Shown: positions 14,118-24,818 of the stretch, piece after piece
How positions within the stretch are numbered: position 1 is the first letter of the stretch
Layout of the letters: the number at the start of each line of letters is the position of its first letter
From: Diadema setosum
Lineage: Eukaryota; Echinodermata; Echinoidea; Diadematoida; Diadematidae
Direction: 5' to 3'
Length of the DNA stretch: 64,000 nucleotides
Assembly: GCF_964275005.1 (NCBI RefSeq)
Contig: NC_092704.1
Location: forward strand, 34,372,416 to 34,436,415
Notes under the pieces: generated by a model
What the model was told of the DNA's origin: nothing
What the model saw: the letters and a program-made list of their open reading frames with translations, nothing else
Database searches by the model: none
Program-made: the position numbers and the translations under genes

Positions 14118-16119
14118 TGTGCTCTTATATATCTTTTGCACTACTCTGCCAATTCACAAGATGTTTTCTCATCCTGCAGGAGGAAGAACAAAATAATGGA
14201 ATGAGCATGGAGCAACGCAAGGCATACGTAGCGAGAAAGATCAAGATGATCGATGCTGAAATGGCCAGAGTCGGCAAAGGGCAAGGTACATTTTTAGCAG
14301 ATTACTGCACTTTGATTGATCGTCTCAGCGACTCTGCATAATCAAATCGTTACGATGTTTAAAGACGGAAGGTTATAAATTTCTTATTGAAATCTCTCTG
14401 TAATCATTATGTGAGACTTGGCAAGAGTCATCTAGTGCCGTATGATATTCTTGGTACTTCTCAAATTCTCAAATAAATTCTGTGAAGTAATGAATAAATG
14501 AATGACTAGATAGATAGATAGATAAAGAAATAAACAAAATGTTAATTGATTGAAGTAAAAAAAAATAAACGAGTAAATACAAAAATAGATACTTAATGAA
14601 TATGTATAATCAATATCTAAATAAACAAATGAAGAGTTTGTTCGCAAAAACCGATAAGTCCATATTTGCCAAATGGAGGTATTTGCCATTAAAGGTCAAG
14701 AAAAATAAAGAGAATAATAAAGAAATGTTCGCTTCTTTTGACCATAACTTTAAAAATGTACCTTTATATGTACTAACCAATATATCATTTAAAAGGCATT
14801 ATTTTGTACTTTATGACAAAGACCGTACTTCAAAATCTTCAAAAATGGACTTATCGGTTTTTGCGAACAAACTCTTCAAATAATTACAGCTAAGCTTTTT
14901 TTTTCACTACCGCTTAATAAAACGCTAGGTTATCGAGTATTTTTTTTTCAGAAACACTTGACAAGTAATATCCCATGTATCACTCAAAAAGCATAATAGC
15001 ATTGAGGAATTCAAAGCAAACTTATGTACCCACATTCTCAATTGCAGAGAGCGCACCTAACCGCAAGAGCAGCACAAAGGCGCCAAAGGATAGCCCCAAG
15101 CCAGACAGCAGACTTCAATCCATGCACGTAAGTACGCTAAGTAGCAGTGTTCAATGACCATCATGGTCTTAAATGTCATCCAAATGTTTTTTGATAGAAA
15201 AAAAAAGGTCATGCTCAATTTTAGTTCGCAAGATTTTGCTGTCTTAATGTTGAAAAGAATAAAGGCGGAAATGTGACCTGAGAGAGTGACTTACAAGAGA
15301 GTCAAACAGATTAGAAACAATGTTGTTGAAATAAATTTAGCCTAAGGCAAGTTGACAAACTTAGTAACAAACTCCTCTAGCTAATTTGTTGTTGTGAAAA
15401 TTGTAGTAATCGGAAATTGTAGTTCTAAAATTGTAATTATGAAGTTATTGAATTATTCCAAGCTCCACACGCAACGCAAATTTGCTGCCTCATTAAATAC
15501 CTTAGGTTATTACTTTATGATTACAAATCAACCACCCCGAAGTTCATTGCATTTTGATACTCCATCTATCTATGAATTTACTGAATTGAATCTATTTCCA
15601 TAAAACGGATATACGTCATTAATTCAGATTTGACGATCAAGAGAGCACTTTCCCTTGACATGCAAAGACCTGACATATGCTCAGCATTATTTTACTTTGC
15701 TCAAATAACAAGTTTTTCTCTTGGTGCATTTTCACATTTTAGTAAATGGTGTCAAAGCAAAAAGCAAAAACAAAAACAACCAAAGAACAAAACCCTGCCA
15801 CGCTCCAAATTGTCTAGTGCAATAAAACGTGGTATATGATATATTTGTTGTTGTTCTTGTTTTGTTGTTGTTGTCATCGTCGTCGTCGTCGAATTGTAAT
15901 TCCCTTTATTTAAGCTTAGTTTTAAATTTTGACTTTCTGTCTCTCCATGCACTTGGAGAATTCAAAGGAGCGTGTATACTGAATTATTGTAAACCAATGA
16001 CAATTTTCAGACACTAGCTCAATATCTGCATCATTGGTACATAAGAAAGAAAAATCATTCTGATTTGAATCTGTTATGATACTCGTGGCCATAACCACTT
16101 CCATCTCTCTCTCTTTCTT

Positions 16120-16175
<56 letters not shown>

Positions 16176-19100
16176 CCTATCTATCTACCTATCTGTCTGT
16201 CTCTCTATCTCCGTTCAAATTAAACAGACAAATGACTCCATCAACATGCTGACAGCATCCAAATTCAAGATTCTCAGTTCCCTGGCAGAGATGGACGGAC
16301 AGACAAGACCGGTGTGTGGACTGTCCGAGTACATCCGTGTGAACAGGGACAAGCAGGTGAGTTTGAAAACCCCTTTCAGACTGACTTTACACTGATTTGG
16401 ATCCCTATTACCCCCCTTTTTTATTAGCAGAACCGAAGAACCGAGGAGCAAAATTGAGCGAGTGCTTCATGGTACATCAGTAACTATAACATGGTACATC
16501 AGTCCTCTGATAGGACATAAAATGGAGGTCCCGTGAGTGAGAGAGTCAAAACTCATACGCGTAAAAGATCCCGCTTCATTCATTCATCGCAAAGAGCAGG
16601 GTGTTTAATCCGCTGAAGTGGTCCCGCCTCACATCCAACTGGACCTCACGAAAGACCAGCTTAGCATAGCTGAATATGGGCTTTCCAGGCATCTTCTCAA
16701 ATGGAAAATGAAGAAACAAACAAACAAATTATTGTTCCGCCTCAGTGAACACATGAATTGATAGTGACTTCACATCAATTAATTTATAGGGAAACTCTAC
16801 TGATGTTATATTTTCATATTGCTGAGTTTTCGACAGCGCCTGAAAGTAGCGGTTTGTTGCGTTATGGAGTTCCTAACATTGATTTACGATGATATGTGAT
16901 GCCAAGGTTATCGTTATGACCATATCAGTATCAAGTCAAATGAATGACCATGAATTGACCTATCTTTGTACAACATGAGTAGCAATAAACGTACATAAAA
17001 TAGTACGCACATTTTTAAATTCTAATCAGTTATGTAGCCTCATTTCAAGCGAACATCTTCACGTTTTAAGATATCAAAGAAAGAAACTAGTACATATATG
17101 AATGTAAATCAATCAAATTTAGGGGAAATATGTCTGTCTCACTTTTATATCTATATCTTTAATTACTTGTCTTTATGGACCTAGGGCTCAACAGTTGGCA
17201 CTCTACATTACCCGCGGACGAACGCACCGGAGCCCAGTCACGTCCGCAGCATTTCAAGCATGCCATCCCTCGTCTTTGTTCCAGTAGCTGCTGCTGCGGT
17301 AGTCAAGGCACCACCTCCTGCTGCTGCTGCTGCTGCTGTAGCCGTAGCGGCAGAGAAAGCCCCTGCTCCAGTGGCCCCTAGCTCTCAGCAGGCTGCCGCT
17401 GCTCCCGTGGCCCCGAGCTCTCAGCAAGCTGTCGCAGCTTCGCCGGTGGAAGAAGCCGCGGCTGCCTCCGCAGCATCTTCAAGTGAGTTAGCTTCTGAGC
17501 CTGCAAGTTTATCAAAAATTTCAACTGAACCAACGCGTTGTAATAAAGAGGTCAATGACATTCACTTTCCACGTGAATAGAATTTTGAAGTACTGTACAT
17601 GACAGGGGCGGATCCAGGAATTCCGTAAAGAGGGGGCGTGTTTACAAAATTAAATGGGGGGCGCACGCACCCCTCCCCCCATTTTTTTCTTTTTATTTCT
17701 TTTGTTTCCGCAAAAAATAAAGGGGGGGCGTGCGCCGGTTGCGGTCCTCCCTGGATCCGCCCCTGCATGAGATGATCTGTATGCTATGTAACTTTATTCC
17801 AAAAGACAGTCCTGTGCACCTGATGAGCTATGTTATGGTAGATTAAAGGGGATGGCTAGTAACTGATCAGTGGGAATCAGTGGGAATACTGGGGGATGAT
17901 TGTTCAATCCTTGTGGGATTCATTTAAGAGTACATCATATCTATTACCTATTGTTGTGTGAAAATTATTTGCTTTAAGATGGTCTCATATTCAAGTAATG
18001 TGCAGTTTAATGTTTCCAGGTTAGCATGCCTGTACAGTGGAGGGGCATTAAACTGCACATTACTTGAATATGACACCGTTCTGCAGCAAATAATTTTCAC
18101 ACAACAATAGACATATAATGTACTCTTAAATGAATCCCACAAGAATTGGAACAATCATCCCCCAGCATTCCCACTGATTCCCACTGATCAGTTACTAGCC
18201 ATCCCCTTTAAAACCGACATTCGAAAGTAGGCCTGTATGAATAGAAGTTTGATAATTATGTTATTAATATTATACGAAATGTCATGATTTTTTTTTTTTC
18301 AAAACAGGCCAATTTGCATATTTCGATGCTCATCCAATTATGCTCAATAGGTATGACTACTACAGTATCACAAAGTAGCCAAAGCTTTGGTGATGATTTA
18401 CCATCGGCTCCAATCCATAATCTTCGGGTATAACAATTCAACAGGAAACGAACATGACAGAAAAAAAAAAAACAAGGAGCAATGAAAGAAAGAAATCCGA
18501 TACAAAAAAAAAAAGAAGAATGAGGCAGACTCATAACTATGTAAAATATAATTTTTGATTTAATTCTTTTGTGTTTATCTTCCCCCATGGGACTATTAGT
18601 AGGGAACGAGAAGGTCCTAGGAGTGTGTAGCGCCATCTACGATTTCCAGGCGACAGACAAGGATCAGCTGGACATAAAGGAAGGTAAGGCCATCGCTCCA
18701 GGATATATCACCATGATCACAGTCATTTCATTTACAACATTGGGTGATTACAATCAACGACTTGAGATGAATCACCTTAGAGGAAGATATTGAGGTGAAT
18801 GATAATGAGTTTTCTGTCTTATCTCTATTCCACTTTCCACAATATTTCTGTGTGTTTAGTTTGATATGATCTTGGCGTTGCCCAATTATCATCCTACGAA
18901 AATTGGATTAAGGATATTTGTGACCCTATACATTACAACACCAACAAAAAGGCGCCAACCATGATTTTTTTTTTTTTAATGTGACCCTGCATCACAAAGC
19001 CAGCAAAGAGTCGACCGACGTGGATTTCTAAGTATACTGCGTTTCTCTTCTACCGCCTCTTTTCACCATAACGTGCTTACCGTTTATCCCAAATTTTGAT

Positions 19101-19344
19101 TCACTTTTTGTGCCTTCTTCTTTGTATTACCCTGATCTATCATCTTAAGGTGCAAAAGCAAAAACTTAAATACAATTCTGTGTCAACTTCAATCCCAGGC
19201 GATGTGATAAACGTGCTTGAGAAGGGACATGATGGCTGGTGGAGGGGAGAGATGAATGGTCGCATTGGTCTGTTTCCGGCCAGCTACGCTCAGATGGAAG
19301 GCGAGGAGGACAACACGGATGTGCCTGACAACGACGAAGTCTGA
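2950..19344 (+). CDS. NOSTRIN: NOSTRIN-like F-BAR/SH3 adaptor, 15 coding exons, 567 aa
   Basis: Coding exons: 2950-2982, 4107-4192, 8874-8954, 9470-9532, 10263-10344, 10880-10942, 12061-12171, 12794-13018, 13443-13562, 14180-14285, 15048-15127, 16228-16356, 17185-17482, 18603-18683, 19199-19344. All phases join and total 1,704 nt, ending TGA. The start sits in CACCATGG. Residues 1 to ~255 form an F-BAR domain, rich in helix-forming residues. Residues ~285-375 resemble the middle (REM/HR1-like) part of NOSTRIN, including an EEEQNNGMSMEQRKA segment. After an Ala/Pro-rich linker comes a C-terminal SH3 (~500-553) with AIYDF, GWWRG and FPASY. In vertebrates NOSTRIN binds membranes and endothelial NO synthase and promotes its internalisation; vertebrate forms are about 500 residues. 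The domain order is seen; the NO-synthase role in this organism is inferred. Intron 6 has a GC donor. Confidence 0.9.
4240..4645. repeat. Inverted-repeat element built on CACGAGCTAGAC motifs
   Basis: CCCACGAGCTAGACAC near 4328 and related CACGAGC/ACAAGCTCGACAC copies at 4385-4430 face reverse-complement copies such as GTCTAGCTCGT at 4530-4633. The repeated sub-motif in both orientations is typical of a degenerate fold-back transposon. The ends are unclear. Confidence 0.5.
4795..5410 (-). mobile_element. Probable LINE 3' end, antisense to the gene
   Basis: A TTTATTCATTCCAATAAAAG start followed by A-rich, moderately unique sequence resembles, in reverse, the 3' region of the CR1/L2-like LINEs seen elsewhere in the window (56.1 and 50.3 kb). 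No reverse-transcriptase motif is present. This is a weak assignment by style only. Confidence 0.3.
6886..7294. mobile_element. TTAA MITE, family 2 (TTAAAGGG..GTATAG), copy A
   Basis: It begins TTAAAGGGCTGGTATAG. Inner arms pair: TGGTTTTGGAATGGCTGAGA near 7028 matches the complement of TCTCAGCCATTTCAAAACCA near 7128, flanking a GGTGGG(T)CCCACC centre near 7086. The right end is degenerate. Other copies lie at 25.9, 41.7, 60.5 and 63.0 kb, with a partial one at 28.05 kb. Confidence 0.8.
8030..8285 (-). mobile_element. LINE 3' end with pentanucleotide tail
   Basis: A (AATTC)n run at ~8034-8050 is followed by sequence that matches, in style and wording, the segment at 50,275-50,500. Both have A-rich blocks and the string TTCAGTTG(G)AAAAAAAA followed by GAGAGGTC. 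Short tandem tails mark the 3' ends of L2/CR1-type elements. The element is therefore on the minus strand and 5'-truncated. Confidence 0.55.
9285..9360. repeat. TTCGTTAATCCGAAAA repeat family, copy 1
   Basis: CCGAAGGTTCGGAATAAGG and TTCGTTAATCCGAAAATGA occur together. Related copies are at 11.13-11.58 kb and 20.34-20.56 kb. The motif is partly self-complementary. Confidence 0.6.
10547..10605. repeat. (ATT)n/(ATC)n microsatellite
   Basis: About a dozen ATT units are followed by about six ATC units in intron 5, after exon 5. Confidence 0.9.
11020..11590. repeat. Compound TTC microsatellite with duplicated CCGAAGGTTCGTT repeat
   Basis: CAT/CTT triplet runs (11,020-11,087) and a long TTC run (11,213-11,290) precede two copies of a ~110-bp unit starting ACAGGTTTGA at 11,088 and 11,291 (period 203 bp). 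Each unit contains ATTCCGAAGGTTCGTTGATC-like sequence. More copies of this motif, some inverted, continue to 11,590. All of it lies in intron 6 of the NOSTRIN-like gene. Confidence 0.8.
11741..11925. mobile_element. 185-bp pogo/Tigger-like MITE
   Basis: The terminal inverted repeats read CAGTCCACTCCCGTTGTAAC on the left and, on the right, the complement of CAGTGGACTCCCGTTAAAAC. TA flanks both sides (11,739-40 and 11,926-27). CAGT ends with the TAACGA repeat and TA target duplication are characteristic of pogo/Tigger MITEs. Confidence 0.8.
12526..12590. repeat. (ATT)n/(GTT)n imperfect microsatellite
   Basis: Mixed ATT, GTT and ATCATT units lie within intron 7. Confidence 0.75.
13563..14179 (+). 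other. Intron 9, ordinary intronic sequence with GT microsatellite
   Basis: A (GT)n tract occupies ~14,083-14,120, close to the 3' splice site at 14,179. Nothing else is recognised. Confidence 0.6.
14630..14878. mobile_element. 249-bp MITE with 34-bp perfect terminal inverted repeats
   Basis: TGAAGAGTTTGTTCGCAAAA starts at 14,630. The whole 34-bp terminus (14,630-14,663) is the exact reverse complement of 14,845-14,878. The interior is AT-rich and noncoding. Perfect arms suggest recent activity. It lies in intron 10 of the NOSTRIN-like gene. I cannot assign a superfamily because no clear target duplication is visible. Confidence 0.85.
16104..16203. repeat. (TCTA)n microsatellite near exon 12
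   Basis: About twenty TCTA units with a few TCTG/CCTA variants directly precede the acceptor of exon 12 (16,228). They could lengthen its pyrimidine tract. Confidence 0.9.
16465..16730 (+). mobile_element. SINE body lacking the tRNA head
   Basis: The segment from GATAGGACATAAAATGGAG (16,500) to GATCCCGCTTCATTC matches the tRNA-headed SINE at 63.4-63.6 kb. It ends in an (AAAC)n-like tail at ~16,712-16,730. The head is missing, so the copy is 5'-truncated. Confidence 0.65.
17185..17482 (+). other. Exon 13: Ala/Pro-rich low-complexity linker of the NOSTRIN-like protein
   Basis: This 298-nt exon encodes about 99 residues between the central region and the SH3 domain. The second half is alanine-dominated and contains two copies of APVAPSSQQA followed by alanines. 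GCT/GCC codon runs suggest growth by slippage. Human NOSTRIN has a much shorter linker here, from family knowledge. The extra length accounts for most of the size difference. Confidence 0.8.
17603..17765. mobile_element. 163-bp MITE with CAGGGGCGGATCCAGG ends and CATGA duplication
   Basis: The inverted ends CAGGGGCGGATCCAGG and its complement are nearly perfect. CATGA flanks both sides (17,598-17,602 and 17,766-17,770). The CAGGGGCGG start is hAT-like, but hAT usually makes an 8-bp duplication, so the superfamily is open. The element lies in intron 13. Confidence 0.75.
17843..18211. mobile_element. 369-bp near-perfect fold-back MITE with TTAA ends (family 3)
   Basis: TTAAAGGGGATGGCTAGTAA at 17,843 is mirrored by the complement ending at 18,211. 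The arms are about 165 bp each with only scattered mismatches, separated by a ~35-bp spacer near 18,015-18,048. TTAA is present at both ends. A transcript of intron 13 would form a long hairpin here. Confidence 0.85.
18600..18603 (+). promoter_or_regulatory. Tandem NAG acceptor of exon 14
   Basis: The sequence TTAGTAG|GGAAC offers two acceptors three bases apart, at 18,599 and 18,602. Both keep the frame: one gives Ile-Gly-Asn, the other Arg-Asn. NAGNAG sites commonly yield both isoforms. The change falls just before the SH3 domain. Confidence 0.6.
18630..19296 (+). other. SH3 domain encoded across exons 14 and 15
   Basis: The domain runs from about residue 500 to 553. AIYDF replaces ALYDY. 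An acidic DKDQLDIKEGD loop, the double tryptophan in GWWRGEMNG, and FPASYA complete the ligand-binding surface. The intron interrupts between GLU and GLY before the WW strand. Key aromatic and proline residues are intact, so proline-motif binding is expected. A short acidic tail follows. Confidence 0.9.
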
Positions 19345-19490
19345 GATTTAAGACTATGTGGATTTCGCGTCTTTGTCGCTTGTGCATGATTAACTTTTAT
19401 AAAAATGGGCTTTAGAATTTCTGAAATCTGATTGATCAGTCATCATGCGTTGACTTTTACTGATTCACACACAACCATGCGTCCGGAAAA

Positions 19491-19683
19491 ATCCGAACGC
19501 ATGGCTCAAGTCTTGCATAGTGTTGTTGGTGTAACGGACGCACAATGGGGAAAAAAGTTGAATTTCATGAATTTACGAACCCATGAAATCCGAACGCATG
19601 GCTCAAGTGTTGCATTGTGTTGTTGGTGTAACGGACGCACGATGGGGAAAAAAGTTGAATTTCATGAATTTACGAACCCATTT
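19491..19683 (+). repeat. 97-bp tandem duplication downstream of the NOSTRIN-like stop
   Basis: Two adjacent near-identical copies start ATCCGAACGCATGGCTCAAG at 19,491 and 19,588. They begin about 150 bp after the stop codon, so they may lie in the 3' untranslated region. Confidence 0.85.
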
Positions 19684-19689
19684 TATGTA

Positions 19690-19830
19690 GCGAATGATGC
19701 ACAGGCCTATTCTATGGATCGGTGAGAACGATGCTTTTGTTAAACTTTGGAACAGTCTAAAACCCACGCCAACGTTAAACTCGCGCATCCAGCTCCCACC
19801 GATCCAATCTGTGCTGTGCATCATTCAATG
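19690..19830. repeat. Small inverted-repeat element
   Basis: GAATGATGCACAG near 19,692 and GGATCGGTGAG near 19,716 are mirrored by CACCGATCC near 19,797 and GTGCATCATTC near 19,815. This is a candidate for a short noncoding transposon. Confidence 0.55.
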
Positions 19831-20339
19831 TCATTAGTATATTAGCACATGCCCACTATGAACATCATAAATTACCACAATTTGTGGTTTCAAGAGACTA
19901 GTTAACGTCTTTAGAGAATGACGTGTCATCGGTAAATATAAGCAGAAAGTGATACATGTATTGTGACAAATCAAATTCATTTCATAATTTCAAAAAATAA
20001 TATCATAGAAAAACAATCTCTCTTTTCCGTCATTCAGTTATCATAGAAAGTCAGATAATAACTTGGGCTCAAATGATCTTCGTCAAAACATTTGGATTAG
20101 AGTGCGAATCCTCAAGAAAACGTAGTCCAAGCTACGTTTCCAGTTGAAATTGAACGAAGATGTCGGGTATCACCACATCGGCATGGTGTCGTTAGTTCCT
20201 CGTAAAATTTCTCGTTGAGACAGCGTAATTTGTTTTCAGCCAAAACCTACAAGAAGTTGAATATTGGAACCATGTGATATTGCGAAGAAATCAGTGACTT
20301 TCTTGTTAATAACTGAAAAGTGAATAATCTATCGACAAA

Positions 20340-20560
20340 TCTGTTACCGTTCGTTATCGTATAGGTCTTTATTCCGAAAGCTCGTTAATCCGCCGAAAAT
20401 GAACGAAGGTTCGTTATTCCCAAGGTTCTTCAATCCGAAAACGAACTACAGCTGTAACGTTTGTAATTTCGAAGGTTCGTTATTACGACCTTCTTTTCAT
20501 TTTCGGATCAACGAACCTTCGAAATAACGAGCTTTGGTTCGGGATGACGCCACAAAATGT
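20340..20560. repeat. TTCGTTAATCCGAAAA repeat family, copy 3
   Basis: Alternating forward and reverse copies of GGTTCGTTATTCC and AATCCGAAAA motifs match those at 9.3 and 11.1-11.6 kb. Confidence 0.65.
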
Positions 20561-21157
20561 TTGTCATTATTTCAGTTCGTAACTTGAAACTGCAGAAAGA
20601 CTGAGTGTCGTCTTGATAACTTGCAAACCAGTTACATGAACTCATTACAATCATCTATGCATTCAGATTATGTTATGCAAACTGAATTTCATCTAGTCAA
20701 TAAAGGTACACCAAAATGATTACCAAGATATATTTACCATATTTACCATGTTTACGTGTAAGCATATCATAATATAGGCTACATAAGAGCTCGACCCTAA
20801 CTTATTACCTCTGGTGGCCCGTTCAGGCTACTTAAACGCTTAAATTTGAAATTTTAGTGACCTAAGACAAATGTTCAATTTAAGTTGGGCTCCCGATCGA
20901 GCAGCCAAAATAGACATTTGGTGGTCCGACATCAGTTTCTAGTGGCCCCTGGCCATCGAGCCACCCCTAATATCAAGCCCAGCATATAATTCAGGTGTTG
21001 AGAAACCAATGAAAGCCAGATATCACTGGCCGGAGGACGGTTTGGTGTAGAAAATGATGGGCAGAGGAACGACTAAACGTCACTCTTGTGTGCACGTCAT
21101 TTTTTTTTTTTTTTACTAATGTTTGTGTATCTCATCACGAAACAAGGAAAACGTATT

Positions 21158-21345
21158 GGTCCGAATCCATGGTTTGAATCAAAGCCACTGAGCATTTCCC
21201 AAACGGTAGACTAGATAATCCATGGACTAAATCAGAATTTCTTTTGGGGAAACGCAAAATTTTACACCAGACCGTGGTCTAAATGACGTCATATGACGTA
21301 GTTAATCCATGGACTAAATCTAGGCGATGTTTAGAAATTCGGACC
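21158..21345. mobile_element. 188-bp inverted-repeat element with GGTCCGAAT ends
   Basis: GGTCCGAAT at 21,158 and ATTCGGACC ending at 21,345 are inverted. Inside, AATCCATGGACTAAATC occurs twice, at ~21,218 and ~21,304, and a TGACGTCATATGACGTA segment lies near 21,283. The 3-bp ATT flanks may be a target duplication. Confidence 0.6.
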
Positions 21346-23299
21346 ATTGAGGCTGTGAAAGTGCAAACGAAAATTGCTGCATTTTTCGCATCCTGCAAAC
21401 GTATAGTACGAAAACATGCATGATATTTATTGTTCAACAACATTAGCTTTACATTTTAGTTAAGTATGTACATGTATTCATTTTGAGAATTTTTTTTTTC
21501 ATTCCAATGTACTGAACATGTACAGTTCTTACAATGGAATATTAGAGCAGAATGCCTGCTTGGTGCAGAACCACAGCGTGTGTACCCCTTAAAAATGTCT
21601 TTATTCCTAGTAGTGGTTATAGGGAATTACCGCTGCGTTGGTATAAACGATAAGCCATGTACAATAATTACCAAACTATTAGGGATGTAGACGAGTCCTG
21701 TATACTCGTGTCACTTTGACGTCAATTTTATTTTTCGATCCATGATTGTTAATCAAGATGTACATAATACAAAATCATCTTTATTGAAGTCATATTTACA
21801 AAGTTATATTTTCTGAAAGCCTTGAGCCTCTACTTCTTAATTTTGTTGTTGTGAGTGTGCAACACTTACTGTATAAATTAAGCCTGCTGATTTCGTTGTA
21901 GTGAATAGGCTGTATTAGTATTATCAACCATGTTTTTATGGGACAATAAAAATACACATTAACGCAATATTTGCCGGGCTATTTGATTCATGTGTCTTGT
22001 AGAAAGAAAAAGAAATAACCGTTTGGGATATTAATTTCCAGTCAAAATGACTAAAGTCACGTTCACGTATAAATTGTACATACACACATACATACACAAA
22101 ACGCACTTACGTACATACTTGCATACTTAAACACATACATGTAGTGCATTATTATACATACATACACGTGAATCATGATATCATGCTATTTAAGCTTTTA
22201 TGATGATAATTATGTCCGTTTGTGTTTAGAGAAACAAGCCAGAAGCCTTTAGAGGTCCTTTTAACCTTTGGGAGCAGTGATTTGAAAAAGAATGTTCAAG
22301 ATATCACATTTGATGCATATGTGTAGGTCTCTTGTATCACAAAACATCCTACCGTATAAAACTTTTGTCATAAAGCCTAAAATATAAGGAGATATCTTTA
22401 TTTTTCTCATTAAACCGTTGCTGTAGACGGTTTAGTCTGGAAACATTTTTTTTTTTTTATTATTATAACTACTGTTCACATTTTGTGTATTTAACAATAC
22501 TTAACATCACTTATAAGGAATCAAGATTTTACAGTGGTTGTTTCTATCCCTAACTCACATTTATTTTTAGAACTACATGTATTTTGAAGCACTAATACTG
22601 GGTTTTTGTTTCTCCTGCAAATGGTAAATTATGCCTTTAAATGTCATTTCGAACGCTTTTCAGGCAAAATAGACAATAACGTTAGTTACCCACACGTCAC
22701 TCTCATCTCGGTACATAATCATTCCCGATGGCAATCAGGATAACGCATACACAAGCCCAGGGCATGCACGTGCCTGGTTGTTTGGTTGATTTCAGCGATG
22801 ATGCTGTTTTAGGGTTTGAAATCCTACGCGGCGCTTTTGACCGTATTTATGATGTTCTGAAACACACAAACTTGCACGCAGCATCTATCATCGAAGCGTG
22901 GTAGAGTGGTTTACTAAATTTTCAGTATGGTTCTTGCGGATGCCATTTCTGTTGATCCAGTACAGTCTACACACTTTCCATCTGATATAAAGGAATGAGC
23001 GTATAAGGACTCTTACGTGTATGTAATTTGGTACAATAAAGTCTCGAGTGGTGAATTGCGCCAGGGTATCATATTGGGGCTTTTACATGTACCACGTATT
23101 GCAAGCTGTCTTCCCACCTCCCTGTTTCCAGCCCTGCTGATGGTCACAAAGGTCTACATAACAATCTTGTATCACATCCTTCATTACTGAAATATTGATT
23201 AGTAATCATAGTCTGATAGGCATCATGGTGCCCACACATAAAATCGCTATGATGTTGATAGTTTTGAAGACAAAGGCAGTCGAAGAAAAGTGCGCTGTA

Positions 23300-23353
23300 C
23301 TGTGACGTAATGTTCATGGTATAGTGCACTATACCATGAATATTACGTCACAG
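23300..23353. repeat. 54-bp spacerless palindrome with TGACGTAA arms
   Basis: The 27-nt arms are complementary at all but one position, with no loop. Each arm carries TGACGTAA/TTACGTCA, a CRE-like bZIP half-site. It is isolated in intergenic DNA. It could be a collapsed transposon end or a dimer-binding site. Confidence 0.75.
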
Positions 23354-24818
23354 ACATGGGATCGAGTAATAGTTTTAATCCATAGTGTGTAAAACTGCTG
23401 TCGGTATCTGCCTCATAGACTGCTTTGTCGCGTTTGTATAATCTTTAACCGCTCCCACCTTGTGCACTGCAGTACACTGATTGTCCGACATATATTATGT
23501 CTATGTAAACAATTTTTTAACATTTTTTTTTAAGCGGGGTTTTCAACAGGTTAATATGTCATATACTGTTTCTAGCCATTAATGACAGTATGAGACTCGT
23601 CGATCGGTGACAGAAATTGCACTACGCCTGCCGCCTCGTGATCCATAGTTCCAATTAGAGCCTCACACTGCAAGGTATATTTGACCGAGAGACAGGGTAG
23701 ATAGCAATCATGACATACATGAGTCGTGCTAAACGTCACATGTTCGGCTCTGAAATGAGCACGTATGTCAACAGCCATTTGTCAAGAGACAATCGCGAAC
23801 CCGTCAGCTATCAGAATTGCCGGCATCATTCCATTAACGTGAAAGTTAATTATCAGTTTAAATAAAGTGCTTCTAGTTTCTTCGTATAACCGTACGTTAT
23901 TGACATAAATAGGCCTACCTCTCATTATTGTTTGACTAAGAAGCTACAGGCACGTAGTTAAAAATATATGTCTCCGGACACGCAATATCCCAGAGGAACT
24001 AATAGTCTATTAGTGTTATCAATGTTCGCAAAATATGTTAATGACTAAGATGACATGTCACTATTGCTCCGTGCCATTCAAACGCGTAGGATACGTAGTA
24101 CCTCAACTCTCCTCGTACTAATACTGGTAATAACGGGATTTCTGAAAAGACGCCGAGTTAGTTCGATAATTAGCGCATCGTGGAAAGCACGTCCCTATAG
24201 CTTTGCCAGTATTATCGGAAATCTTCATGCCCCGACGCAAGAGAAATTACGTTCGAACCAGCAGTGTCTTCCTCTCTGCTGTCAGTATTCATGAGGGTAG
24301 GCTGTGATATTAAATCGGCTTCATACTGTGTTGATTAATTGATTTCTTGACTCTTTCCTTAAGAGAGTAAGAGGGAAGGAGTTATGGGGATCCACTTACA
24401 AAGTACTAGTACGCAGACTGCGTTGGCGAGAGGCTATGTTTGATGAACTGAAATTGATGTCCAGCAACAAATCGTAATTTGTAATCATCCTACCTTTCCC
24501 TGCTTTTGGAAGTTTTTTTTTTTTTTTTTCGGCTGCATTGAATAATGGGAAGGTTATACGAGAAAACAATTTGGGAATGACATGAGTTGACTACACAATG
24601 GAAAAATGGCAACGCAAAAATACGCTACGTTCAGAAATTTTGTTACAGATTAGATTTTCATGGTCATGATGATGTTGAAAGTATGATTTTTTTTTTCATC
24701 AATAGTCTGTCGAAATGCGGTTAATCACCAAGTATTTTCTGTCGTGATTTATTGTTTAATCACATTGTCCTTTCATGAAAGATCCATCATTGATATGTTT
24801 TTTAGTGCTAATAGCAAT

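Noticed and set aside
17175..17381. Cysteine-rich peptide
   Set aside because: This is the out-of-frame reading of the alanine-coding GCT repeats of exon 13.
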